Assembly: GCF_004762095.1 (NCBI RefSeq)
Contig: NZ_SIJH01000013.1
Span: forward strand, 88,168-152,167
From: Tabrizicola caldifontis
Lineage (GTDB): Bacteria > Pseudomonadota > Alphaproteobacteria > Rhodobacterales > Rhodobacteraceae
Direction of reading: 5' to 3'
Length of the DNA: 64,000 nt
How positions within the stretch are numbered: the stretch's first letter is position 1; every line of letters begins with the position of its first letter. Both the position numbers and the translations under genes were made by a program. Below the pieces are notes generated by a model. That model was not told where the DNA came from. It was given only the letters and a program-made list of their open reading frames with translations, and searched no databases. Below are positions 49,305 to 57,413 of the stretch, in pieces.

Positions 49305-50336
49305 TCAGACCGACTCGGGCAGGTAGAGATCGGGTTGCAGGAAATGCTGCCCCTGCACGCCGGCAATTCCCCCGGCCAGCGCCTTGGCGGCAAGGGTCAG
49401 CAGATCGGCGCACAGCCTTTGCAGGGGCGTGGCGATGACCATGGTCACATGCCTTTCGATCAGCGCACTGCGGCTTTCCGGGGTCAGTTCGTTTACCACG
49501 AGCGCGACCTCGCCGGGCTGGCGGGCCTCGCGCAGGGCGGCTATGGCTCCTTCCATGCCGCCGCCCGCGCAGTAGATGCCCCGCAGGTCGGGATGGCGCC
49601 CCAGAAGATCCAGCGTCGCCTCGTAGGTCAGCTGCCGGGTTTCCAGGTTGATCAGCGTGTCCAGCACCTGGAACTGCGGCGCATGTTCGCGGAAATAGCT
49701 GCGAACGCCGGTTTCGCGCAGTTCGTGCCCGTGCCAGCGGTAGCCGCCGACGAAGACCGCAACCTTGCCCGGATGATGTGCCGCCATGGCGATCATGTGC
49801 GCGGCGATCCTGCCGACTTTCAGATTGTTCAGGCCAAGATAGTTCTGCCGCACGCCTTGGGCAAAGTCGTTCAGCAGAGCGAAGCAGGGTATGCCCTTGG
49901 CGTTCAGGCGGACCACGGCCTCGGTAACATCGGGGTGGGTCACGGCAGTTGCTGCGATGGCATCGACCCGGCTTGCCATGCCTTCCATAAGTTCGGTGAA
50001 ATCCCGCGGCGACTGGGACGCGGCGAAGGCCACCTGAAGCGAGGCGCGCACCCCCGTTGCCTGGGCGACTGCACGCTCGGCCTCGGCCTTGAAGGCCTGG
50101 TAGAAGGACTGGCGTTCCTTGTGCAGTACCAGCCCCAGGCGAAGGCGGGGCAGGTCTGGCTGCATCCTTTGCCCGATCAGCGGGGCAGCGTGGTAGCCGA
50201 TCAGTCGCGCCGCGTCATAGACCTTGCGGGCTGTTTCCTCGCGCACCTTCTCGCGCCCGTTCAGGACGCGGTCGACGGTAGCGGTGGAAACGCCTGCCTC
50301 GCGGGCGACATCATGGATGGTGGGACGACGGGCCAT
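49305..50336 (-). CDS. LacI-family transcriptional regulator
   Basis: A 343-residue repressor. The N-terminal helix-turn-helix is [46 protein letters not shown]. The C-terminal periplasmic-binding-like domain resembles those sensing sugars. The ATG at 50336 gives the standard start [11 protein letters not shown]. It is divergent from the desaturase gene (144-base gap) and upstream of the isomerase gene on its own strand. Two TGACGAAA words lie in the divergent gap and a LacI-type palindrome lies before the transporter, so it probably controls the whole of module B. Confidence 0.92.
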   Translation of the reverse strand: MARRPTIHDVAREAGVSTATVDRVLNGREKVREETARKVYDAARLIGYHAAPLIGQRMQPDLPRLRLGLVLHKERQSFYQAFKAEAERAVAQATGVRASLQVAFAASQSPRDFTELMEGMASRVDAIAATAVTHPDVTEAVVRLNAKGIPCFALLNDFAQGVRQNYLGLNNLKVGRIAAHMIAMAAHHPGKVAVFVGGYRWHGHELRETGVRSYFREHAPQFQVLDTLINLETRQLTYEATLDLLGRHPDLRGIYCAGGGMEGAIAALREARQPGEVALVVNELTPESRSALIERHVTMVIATPLQRLCADLLTLAAKALAGGIAGVQGQHFLQPDLYLPESV

Positions 50337-50343
50337 CGGATTA

Positions 50344-50394
50344 TGACGAAAAAACATCAGGACTGCCGAAGAGCATGATGGCTCGTGACGAAAT
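50344..50394. promoter_or_regulatory. TGACGAAA repeats between LacI and desaturase genes
   Basis: TGACGAAA lies at 50344-50351 and TGACGAAAT at 50386-50394, 42 bases (about four helical turns) apart in direct orientation, in the divergent control region. Together with the 49268-49300 copies there are four direct copies within 1.2 kb. Confidence 0.45.
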
Positions 50395-50480
50395 CCGCAA
50401 GGTCCGGTCTTGGTGAAAGGGCCCAGACCGACCTATGCAGGAAACACCGGGCGAAAGGCCCGGGCAATCTGGAGGGCAAG

Positions 50481-51572
50481 ATGGCCAGACGGGATTACAG
50501 CCCCTTCGGACCTGACGCGCAGCGCGCAGTCGAAAGCGGTCTGACGGCGGCAGAGTGGTATCATACCGAAGTGCCGCGCAAGGTGATGAAGGAACTGATG
50601 CAGCGGTCCGACCAGCCTGCGATCCGCGATACGATCATCCTTTACGGCGGCATGATCCTGCTTGCCGGAATCGGCATCGCGCTTTGGCCGTCCTGGTGGT
50701 CGGCGCCATTCTGGCTGGCCTATGGGGTGCTTTACGGCTCGGCCTCTGACTCGCGCTGGCACGAATGCGGGCACGGCACCGCCTTTCGCACGCCATGGAT
50801 GAACAATCTGGTCTACGAGATCGCCAGTTTCATGATCATGCGCAACTCGGCCACCTGGCGATGGAGCCATGCGCGGCATCATTCAGAGACCTATTTCGTC
50901 GGTCGCGACCCCGAGATCGCCGTAATGCGCCCGCCGGAACTGGCCAAGCTGATCCTGAACTTCTTCGGGATCATCGATGTGATCCGTTTCTTTCCGACCC
51001 TGATCCGCAATGCGATCGGGGGCCCCACGGCGGAAGAGCGCACCTTCGTGCCGCAAAGCGAATGGGGCAAAGTGCAAAGGGTGGCCATCGTCCACCTGTC
51101 GATCTACGTGGCGACCATCGGACTTGCGCTATGGCAGGGTTCGATCCTGCCGCTGATGGTCGTTGGCCTGCCCCGCATGTATGGCGCCTGGCACCATGTG
51201 ATGACCGGGCTTCTGCAGCATGGCGGGCTGGCCGACAACGTGGTCGACCACCGGCTGAACAGCCGCACCGTCTACATGAACCCGATCAGCCGCTTCATCT
51301 ACTGGAACATGAACTACCACGTCGAACACCACATGTTCCCGATGGTGCCTTACCACGCCCTGCCGCGCCTGCATGAGGTGATCAAGAACGATCTCCCGCC
51401 TCCGAACCGCTCTATCGCCGAGGCGTTTGCCGAGATGTGGCCCGCGATCAAGCGGCAGGTTCTGAACGAGGACTATTTCCTGAAGCGCGACCTGCCACCC
51501 ACAGCCAAGCCCTACCGCGAGGATTTCCACCAGTATGTGCCGAGCATGACGCGCCCCGCCGCTGCCGAATGA
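50481..51572 (+). CDS. membrane fatty-acid-desaturase-type di-iron oxygenase (MocD-like)
   Basis: A 363-residue integral membrane di-iron enzyme. All three histidine boxes are present: WHECGHGT (HxxxH), WSHARHHSE (HxxHH) and NYHVEHHMFP (HxxHH). Hydrophobic helices occur at ~50-85 and ~190-225. The family covers desaturases and hydroxylases; in rhizobia the MocD homolog is paired with a Rieske ferredoxin for rhizopine breakdown. The ribosome binding site ggagggc precedes the ATG at 50481. It is followed after nine bases by the Rieske ferredoxin gene, its probable electron donor. Confidence 0.85.
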   Translation: MARRDYSPFGPDAQRAVESGLTAAEWYHTEVPRKVMKELMQRSDQPAIRDTIILYGGMILLAGIGIALWPSWWSAPFWLAYGVLYGSASDSRWHECGHGTAFRTPWMNNLVYEIASFMIMRNSATWRWSHARHHSETYFVGRDPEIAVMRPPELAKLILNFFGIIDVIRFFPTLIRNAIGGPTAEERTFVPQSEWGKVQRVAIVHLSIYVATIGLALWQGSILPLMVVGLPRMYGAWHHVMTGLLQHGGLADNVVDHRLNSRTVYMNPISRFIYWNMNYHVEHHMFPMVPYHALPRLHEVIKNDLPPPNRSIAEAFAEMWPAIKRQVLNEDYFLKRDLPPTAKPYREDFHQYVPSMTRPAAAE

Positions 51573-51581
51573 GGATGACCC

Positions 51582-51893
51582 ATGCCCTGGATTGACGCCT
51601 GCGCCACGGACGACATCGAAGAGGAGGACCTGATCCGCTTCGACCATGGTAGCCAGACCTTTGCCGTCTACCACTCGCCGGAAGGTGAGTTCTACGCGAC
51701 CGAGGGCCTGTGCACGCACGAGAACGTGCATCTTTGCGATGGCCTCGTCATGGGCCACCTTGTCGAATGTCCCAAACACAACGGCCAGTTCGACTATCGC
51801 ACGGGCGAGGCGATGCGACCGCCGGTCTGCGTGAACCTGAAGACCTTTCCGGTGAAGGTCGAGGGCGGCCGCGTCTTCATCGAGGTGGCGTGA
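51582..51893 (+). CDS. Rieske 2Fe-2S ferredoxin (MocE-like)
   Basis: A 103-residue soluble ferredoxin. Rieske ligands are in GLCTHENVHLCDG (Cys-x-His) and VECPKHNGQFDY (Cys-x2-His). It resembles MocE and other small oxygenase ferredoxins. The stop overlaps the ATG of the next gene (TGATG at 51891-51895). It presumably carries electrons to the adjacent membrane oxygenase. No dedicated ferredoxin reductase (MocF) is next to it. Confidence 0.9.
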   Translation: MPWIDACATDDIEEEDLIRFDHGSQTFAVYHSPEGEFYATEGLCTHENVHLCDGLVMGHLVECPKHNGQFDYRTGEAMRPPVCVNLKTFPVKVEGGRVFIEVA

Positions 51894-52690
51894 TGGCGCC
51901 GCCCACCGTTCGCGACCTGCTGGATGCGCGTGGAAACCATCAGTTTGCCATGTTGCGGGTCGAGACCATCGAGGAGGCCGAGGCCGCGGCCAGGGCGGGG
52001 GTAGAGCTTCTGTCGGTGCCGCCGTCGATGATCTTCGATGGCCGCTTCCGTGAGGTGGCGCCCGACTGTTTCGCCTTTCCGGGCGAGAACTTCTACGAGA
52101 TCGGCGGGACAGAGGCTTTCCTGCGCTGGGCCTTCCCGCTGTACAAGCACGGGGCGGATGCCTTCTACTGCTCGGGGAGCCTTGCCACTGTCCGTGCCAT
52201 GGCGGACCACGGGTTGCCGGTCTGCGGCCATGTCGGGCTGATCCCGTCGAAGCGCACCTGGACGGGCGGTTTCAAGGCGGTAGGCAAAACGCTGGAGACG
52301 GCGCAACTCGTCTGGAACCAGTGCAAGGCGCTGGAAGCGGCCGGTGCCTTTGCGGTGGAGATCGAGATCGTGCCGCATTCGATTACCCGTCTGATCGCCG
52401 AGCGCACGGCCCTGTTCCTGATCTCGATGGGGGCAGGGAAGGCGGGCCACGCGCAATACCTGTTCGCCGAAGACGTGCTGGGGCAGAACCGGGGACATAT
52501 CCCGCGGCACGCCAAGGTATATGCCGATTTCAAAGGTGAGTACGACCGGCTGCAACGCATGCGTGTCGAGGCTCTGGGGCGATTTGCCCGGGACGTTCAC
52601 GACGGCGACTATCCCGCGCCGCAACACCTGGTGGATTGCGACGCGGCCGTGGTCGAGGCTTTCCGCGATTGGCTGCATCAGGTCGCCTGA
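51893..52690 (+). CDS. PanB-like protein (ketopantoate hydroxymethyltransferase superfamily) lacking metal ligands
   Basis: A 265-residue protein matching PanB in the C-terminal two thirds: LPVCGHVGLIPSKRTWTGGFKAVGKT, KALEAAGAFAVEIEIVP (Glu158 equals the catalytic Glu181 of E. coli PanB), ISMGAGKAGHAQYLFAEDVLG and HIPRHAKVYADF. The three metal-ligand segments of PanB (VGDS, ADLPF, VKIEGG) read VPPS, FAFPG and YCSGS here, so the Asp, Asp and Glu ligands appear lost. PanB proper joins a methylene group to 2-oxoisovalerate; this protein is unlikely to do that. It is coupled to the Rieske gene by overlap. Confidence 0.75.
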   Translation: MAPPTVRDLLDARGNHQFAMLRVETIEEAEAAARAGVELLSVPPSMIFDGRFREVAPDCFAFPGENFYEIGGTEAFLRWAFPLYKHGADAFYCSGSLATVRAMADHGLPVCGHVGLIPSKRTWTGGFKAVGKTLETAQLVWNQCKALEAAGAFAVEIEIVPHSITRLIAERTALFLISMGAGKAGHAQYLFAEDVLGQNRGHIPRHAKVYADFKGEYDRLQRMRVEALGRFARDVHDGDYPAPQHLVDCDAAVVEAFRDWLHQVA

Positions 52691-52728
52691 CACCGGCACA
52701 CTGCCCGGTGGCCCCGCACCCCATCCCT

Positions 52729-52763
52729 GCGTATGGGGAGGGGAGGCGCTCCTCCCCATACGC
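52729..52763. terminator. 13-bp hairpin between convergent modules B and C
   Basis: Arms gcgtatggggagg (52729-52741) and cctccccatacgc (52751-52763) with a nine-base loop lie between the PanB-like stop and the flavin monooxygenase stop. This is probably a bidirectional terminator. A GGGAGA triplet repeat follows at 52832-52852. Confidence 0.6.
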
Positions 52764-52870
52764 TTCTCTGTGCCGCCGGTTGCCGAAGCCAGGTGACCGC
52801 CGCATCCTCTCGCGCTTTCCTCCTCCTTCGTGGGAGAGGGAGAGGGAGAGGGTGGAGGGCGTCCTTTGCC

Positions 52871-54100
52871 TCAGGCCCGCGCGGCGATCAGCCCCGCCAG
52901 CCGTTCCGCGTCGCGCCATGCGCCCCAGATGAAGGCCGAGCCCCGGCATGACAGCCAGGGCAGGCCGACGAAATAGAGGCCCGGCACCTCGGTCACACCC
53001 TCCCGATGCCGCGGCCGCCCGTCGGGCTGGAAGATGTCCAGATCGATCCAGCCGAAATCCGGGCGGAAGCCGGTGGCCCAGACAATCGTGCCGATTCCCG
53101 CTACCGACAGGTCCAGGTGCAAAATCGGGTCTGCCACTTCCGGCGGCATGGGCAAGAATTCGCGCGCCTGCGGTTCCTCTGGCAGGTCAAGGCCATGCGC
53201 CGCGGCGTAGGCGTCGGCTTCGTCAAGCACCGAAAGATAGTTGCGGTCGCCTTCGGCGATGTTCCGGGCCAGGTCGTCGGCGAAGTGCAGGGCCCCGTTG
53301 CGCCATGCGCCGGCCCGGCCCAGCAGTGTGATCCCCAGTGTGGCAAGGCGGCGGAAATCCATCGTGTGGCCGCCGTAGGCACCCGAGACGGCGATGGTGA
53401 CATGTTCGGTTCCAGGGGTTGGGGCCTTCATGTCCCATTTGCCAAGCTTGCCCAGCCACCAGACGAAATCCTTGCCGCGATAGCGGCGCGGCGGGCGATC
53501 ATGCGGGCCGATCGACAGGAACACGCGGCGCCCGGCCCTGGCCAGTTCCTCGGCGATCTGCGCGCCGGAAGACCCTGCGCCGACCACGAGAACTGCGCCA
53601 TCGGGCAAGGCAGCGGGGTTCCGGTAGGCGCTGGAATGCAGTTGGGCGATCTCGGGATCGTTCACCACGGTTGGAATTATCGGTTTCTGGAACGGGCCCG
53701 TGGCGACAACGACATTGCGCGCCGCGATCACGCCCGCGGCGGTGGTTGCATAGAACCCCTCGCTGCTGCGTTCCAGTTTCGTGACCTCTACCCCGGTGCG
53801 GATCGGCAGGGCCCGGTCGCGGGCGAAGCGCTCGAAATAATCGGCCACAGCCTCTTTCGGGGGAAAGGCATCTGGGTCGATCCCCTCGAACTCCGCCGCA
53901 GGGAAGCGGTCGTGCCAAGCCGGGCCATTCGCAACCAGGCTGTCCCATCGCTCGCTGCGCCAGCGTTCGGCGATGCGTGCGCGTTCAAGCACCAGATGCG
54001 GCACACCGTGCCCTTGCAGGTGCGCCGAGGTGGCGATGCCTGCCTGACCGCCGCCGATGACAAGGGTATCCGTGCTTTCCATCAGGGCCTCGCTATTCAT
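52871..54100 (-). CDS. flavin-containing monooxygenase (FMO/CzcO type)
   Basis: A 409-residue two-dinucleotide-fold enzyme. The FAD motif is LVIGGGQAGIATSAHLQ near the N-terminus and the NADPH motif is VLVVGAGSSGAQIAEELA (~165-182). An FMO-type linker region PEIAQLHSSAYRNP and a C-terminal VWATGFRPDF motif are present. It likely oxygenates a nitrogen, sulfur or carbonyl compound. ATGs at 54100 and 54082 are possible; the first overlaps the DUF1028 stop by eight bases. It is the last gene of the nine-gene module C operon. Confidence 0.85.
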   Translation of the reverse strand: MNSEALMESTDTLVIGGGQAGIATSAHLQGHGVPHLVLERARIAERWRSERWDSLVANGPAWHDRFPAAEFEGIDPDAFPPKEAVADYFERFARDRALPIRTGVEVTKLERSSEGFYATTAAGVIAARNVVVATGPFQKPIIPTVVNDPEIAQLHSSAYRNPAALPDGAVLVVGAGSSGAQIAEELARAGRRVFLSIGPHDRPPRRYRGKDFVWWLGKLGKWDMKAPTPGTEHVTIAVSGAYGGHTMDFRRLATLGITLLGRAGAWRNGALHFADDLARNIAEGDRNYLSVLDEADAYAAAHGLDLPEEPQAREFLPMPPEVADPILHLDLSVAGIGTIVWATGFRPDFGWIDLDIFQPDGRPRHREGVTEVPGLYFVGLPWLSCRGSAFIWGAWRDAERLAGLIAARA

Positions 54101-54764
54101 CGCCGGGCACCCCGTAGGATGGCGCCCCTGTCGGATCTTCGGCGCGCTGGACATAGGCCGCAGCCTGCGGCGCATAGATATCCCAGGCGGCGCGCAGCAT
54201 TCCCACCGGATCGTCAGCCCAGTCGATGCGCAGATCGACCATTGGCCAGGACAGCCGGTCAGCCACCTTCAGCCCGGCGGAATGGACGGGCCCGGCCTCG
54301 CCACCTGCCGCAAGCCCTGCCTCGAGTGCCCGCATCAGCCGTTCAGCCAGAGGGCCGGTTGCCGTTTCGAAGGCTGCAACCATGACGGCTGGGATGCCGG
54401 GATCGGCCAGCAGATTGCCTGCCGCGGCGCAGTCGGACCCCGTAGCCTGGCCCCAGAGGCCAAGAACCTGTGCCCCGGAATGGATCGCTGTCCGTCCGGC
54501 ACTGTCCACCACCAGAAGCTGTCGGAAGGCGATGTGCGGGCGGCCCTCGGTCACAGCGCGCAAGGCGTCGGGGGCTGCAAGTCCGGCTTCCAGCCGGTCG
54601 AGGATCAGCGGGCCCAGTGCCGGATCGGTCACATTCTGGCTGGCCACCGCGCCGACCCCGGCCCGGACATGGGCGCAGCGCGCAGCAACGGCGGGTGACG
54701 AGGAAGAGATCGCCATGCCGAACTGGCCGGTCCGTGCGCAGCGGGCAACAAGCGAGAACGTCAT
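54093..54764 (-). CDS. DUF1028 family protein
   Basis: A 223-residue protein of the DUF1028 family (Ntn-hydrolase-like fold). Family features are the start TFSLVARCARTGQFGMAISSSSPAVAARC, VGAVASQNVTDPALGP and AGNLLADPGIPAVMVAAFE. The function is not established; members often neighbour RidA and amino-acid or amine catabolic genes, as here. The start overlaps the RidA-like stop (ATGA, 54761-54764). Confidence 0.85.
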   Translation of the reverse strand: MTFSLVARCARTGQFGMAISSSSPAVAARCAHVRAGVGAVASQNVTDPALGPLILDRLEAGLAAPDALRAVTEGRPHIAFRQLLVVDSAGRTAIHSGAQVLGLWGQATGSDCAAAGNLLADPGIPAVMVAAFETATGPLAERLMRALEAGLAAGGEAGPVHSAGLKVADRLSWPMVDLRIDWADDPVGMLRAAWDIYAPQAAAYVQRAEDPTGAPSYGVPGDE

Positions 54765-55183
54765 GCCTCGTCGTCCGGGATGACGGCGGTCCCGTCGATT
54801 TCCACCAGCCACGAAGGTCGGGCAAGCGCGGTCACGACCACGCCGGTCGAGACCGGATGTACGCCCTTGATGTATTCGCCCATGGTCCGATAGACGGCCT
54901 CGCGGTGGCGCACGTCGGTCAGATAGACGACGATCTTGCACAGATGTTCCATCCTGCCGCCGACTTCTTCCAGCAGCTGGCGGATGTTCTGCATGACCTT
55001 GTGGGTCTGTTCGACCGGGTCGTGGCTGCCGATGTCCTGCGCGGTGTCCAGGTCCTGCGGGCACTGGCCACGCAGAAAGACGATACGGCCCCTGGCCACG
55101 ACTGCTTGGGCCAGGTCGTTGTCAAGCTTCTGTTCCGGGTAGGTGTCGCGGGTGTTGAACTTGCGATGGCGGAAATGGGTCAT
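54761..55183 (-). CDS. RidA-family protein
   Basis: A 140-residue YjgF/YER057c/UK114 trimer-forming protein (VVARGRIVFLRGQCPQDL, HKVMQNIRQLLEEVGGRMEHLCKIVVYLTD). Archetypal RidA deaminates reactive enamine/imine intermediates using Arg105. Aligned by eye, the ARS segment around that Arg reads VSTGVVVTALARPSW, so the Arg seems absent, placing it among Rid2-7-type relatives with uncertain activity. It lies between the TMADH-like and DUF1028 genes. Confidence 0.88.
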   Translation of the reverse strand: MTHFRHRKFNTRDTYPEQKLDNDLAQAVVARGRIVFLRGQCPQDLDTAQDIGSHDPVEQTHKVMQNIRQLLEEVGGRMEHLCKIVVYLTDVRHREAVYRTMGEYIKGVHPVSTGVVVTALARPSWLVEIDGTAVIPDDEA

Positions 55184-55286
55184 GGTCGGGTCCGGGAGAT
55201 GATGGTGGTTGTGGAGCGGAGCGTCCTTGCGGGCGAGCGGCCCTTGTCTCGGCCCCGCGCGTGAAGGACACCCAGGGCCTCGGCAG

Positions 55287-55318
55287 CCTTTGGCGGGGAT
55301 ATTTGCGAACAGGAGAAG
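55287..55318. repeat. candidate dispersed intergenic repeat
   Basis: The segment cctttggcggggatatttg followed by an aggagaag purine run lies in the 148-base gap between the RidA-like and TMADH-like genes. I recognise near-identical words as frequent intergenic repeats in Rhodobacteraceae genomes. No second full copy is visible in this window. Confidence 0.3.
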
Positions 55319-55331
55319 GGGCAGCGGGGTG

Positions 55332-57413
55332 TCATGGCAGGAGGCCTGGCCCGCTGTCGAGCGCGGCGATCTCGCGGCGGAAGGTCAGGGCGTCGCCGGG
55401 GTCGGGCTGGTCCAGGCCCTCGGCCCAGTTGCGCCCTGCATAGGTGGCCCAGGCGATGGGTCCGGGGGCGGCGGCGTCGCCGATCAGCTTCAGCGACCGG
55501 ATGCCCGCGCCTTGCCAGTCCAGCGCCCTCGTCGCGTGGTAAAGCTGGTCGTCCGGCGTGCGGGACGTGACCAGCACGACGGCCTCTGCCGGCAGGGCGG
55601 TCAGGCGTCTAGTCCAGGTGCAGGCGAGAGTCAGTTCATCTCGGCCGATGGTTTCCGGGGACTTGTTCAAATGGACATCGACACCGCTTTCCAGCAGGCG
55701 GCGCATGATCGTTCGCTGTTCCAGCGTGTTTTCGGTCCATTCGGCGGCTTTCGCGGCGGGAGTGATGAAGTGGACCCGGTTGCCCTTGGCCACAAGAAGT
55801 TCGGCAAGGACGGAGCCCATGTAGAAATGATCATCATCGTAAATGGCGACTGTAAGCCCCTCGGGGGCCTTGCCGTCCATCAGGTCGTCGGGGGTGAAAA
55901 GCGGCATTGCCGGATCGGTGGGTATCGGATGCAGATGCAGCCGCGCGACGGCATCGCGCCGCCAGATGGCCCCGGTGGCAACGGCGACATGATCCGCCCC
56001 GGTGGCAAGGATGTCACCGGGTGTGAGGGGGCTGTTGCGGTAGATTTCAACATTCGCCATGCGGGCGAGTTGCCCTATCCGGTAGTCGGCCACCCGGCCC
56101 CAGGCGGAAAGGCCGGGAAGGTTGCGTTCCCGCGCCACACGGCCGCCCAGGGTTGTGCCGGCTTCTGCAAGGGTGACCCTGTAGCCGCGCCGCGCAGCCT
56201 GAAGGGCGGCCTCCAGTCCGGTCGGGCCGGCACCGACGATCAGGACGCTTTCAGAGGCGCCCCTGGGACGCGCGCGTTCGGGGTGCCAGCCCTTGCGCCA
56301 TTCTTCCATGAAGGCGGTGTTTTGGGTGCAGCGGCTGATGCCCTGGGTCATGTCGCCCGAGACGCAGATATTGCAGCCGATGCATTCGCGGATGTCCTCG
56401 TAGCGGCCTTCCTCAACCTTCTTCGGCAGGAAGGGGTCGGCGATCGAAGGCCTGGCTGCACCGATGAAATCAAGGATGCCGGCCCTGATCTGCCGGGCCA
56501 TGGCATCCGGGCTGGTGAAGCGGCCGACGCCGACCACGGGCTTAGGCGTAAGGGCCTTGATGCCCTTGACCAGATCCTCCTGCGCGCCTTCGGGCGTGAA
56601 GCGGCTGGTGCCGGAACAGCTTTCCCAGGTGCCATGGGCAAGATCCCACAGGTCGGGCAGGTTGCCGTGCATCTCGATGAAGTCGCGCAGTTCGGCGTTG
56701 GAAAAGCCGTAGGCGCCCGCCTCGTGCAGCGACATGCGCAGGGTTACGGCCAGTTCCCCTTTCGTGGTATCACGCATGTCTTCAATGACTTCGCGCAGGA
56801 ACCTTGACCTGTTTGTCAGGCTGCCGCCGTATTCGTCGCTGCGCTGGTTGGTCGCGCGGGACAGGAAATGCTGCAGGATGCCGAAGCCGTGTGCGCCATA
56901 AAGGCAGATCAGGTCGAAACCCGCCTGCTGGCTGCGTCGGAAGGCATTGCGGAACCAGCGGCGAAGGTTGCGGATGTCCTCGCGGTCCATGGTGCGGGCC
57001 TGGACGGGATCGGCGGTGAAGGTCAGGATCGGGCCGCCGGTCACGGCCAGCGGCACCTCGCGCGAATAGAGGTTCGGGCCGTTGATGCCGGAATAGGCCA
57101 GCTGGATGCCGGCCAGCGCGCCGTGCGACTTCATCGCCTCGGCCATGCGGGCGAGCGCAGGGATGTCTCGGTCATCCCAAAGGTGTTGTTCGATAAATGG
57201 CGTGATTTCACTGCTGGGGTGGATTTCCGTCTGTTCGGTGAAGATCACACCCCAGCCACCCTCGGCCTTGGTGCGGCGCATTTCTGCCACAGCCGAGGGG
57301 TCGCGGTAGCCGCCACCGTTGCAGTGCGGCACCTGGTAGAAGCGGTTCTTCGCCGTCTTGGGCCCGATCTGCATCGGCGTGAAAAGGATGTCGTGGGCAG
57401 GCAGGCGGGTCAT
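55332..57413 (-). CDS. trimethylamine dehydrogenase-like Fe-S flavoprotein (N-demethylase type)
   Basis: A 693-residue enzyme with TMADH architecture. The N-terminal FMN barrel has FYQVPHCNGGG with Cys31, equivalent to the 6-S-cysteinyl-FMN cysteine (Cys30) of TMADH, and the Tyr172/His175 pair in LYGAHGF. A 4Fe-4S motif follows with Cys344, 347, 350 and 362. The C-terminal ADP/FAD-binding domain begins at LIVGAGPTGLEAALQ (~391). Relatives demethylate tri-/dimethylamine, N-methylproline or betaines, passing electrons to ETF. The substrate is unknown. It overlaps the nitrilase gene by four bases within module C. Confidence 0.88.
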   Translation of the reverse strand: MTRLPAHDILFTPMQIGPKTAKNRFYQVPHCNGGGYRDPSAVAEMRRTKAEGGWGVIFTEQTEIHPSSEITPFIEQHLWDDRDIPALARMAEAMKSHGALAGIQLAYSGINGPNLYSREVPLAVTGGPILTFTADPVQARTMDREDIRNLRRWFRNAFRRSQQAGFDLICLYGAHGFGILQHFLSRATNQRSDEYGGSLTNRSRFLREVIEDMRDTTKGELAVTLRMSLHEAGAYGFSNAELRDFIEMHGNLPDLWDLAHGTWESCSGTSRFTPEGAQEDLVKGIKALTPKPVVGVGRFTSPDAMARQIRAGILDFIGAARPSIADPFLPKKVEEGRYEDIRECIGCNICVSGDMTQGISRCTQNTAFMEEWRKGWHPERARPRGASESVLIVGAGPTGLEAALQAARRGYRVTLAEAGTTLGGRVARERNLPGLSAWGRVADYRIGQLARMANVEIYRNSPLTPGDILATGADHVAVATGAIWRRDAVARLHLHPIPTDPAMPLFTPDDLMDGKAPEGLTVAIYDDDHFYMGSVLAELLVAKGNRVHFITPAAKAAEWTENTLEQRTIMRRLLESGVDVHLNKSPETIGRDELTLACTWTRRLTALPAEAVVLVTSRTPDDQLYHATRALDWQGAGIRSLKLIGDAAAPGPIAWATYAGRNWAEGLDQPDPGDALTFRREIAALDSGPGLLP

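Noticed and set aside
52832..52852. GGGAGA triplet repeat near the flavin monooxygenase stop
   Set aside because: A short purine tract between convergent genes; noted under the terminator but too simple to call a repeat element or CRISPR.
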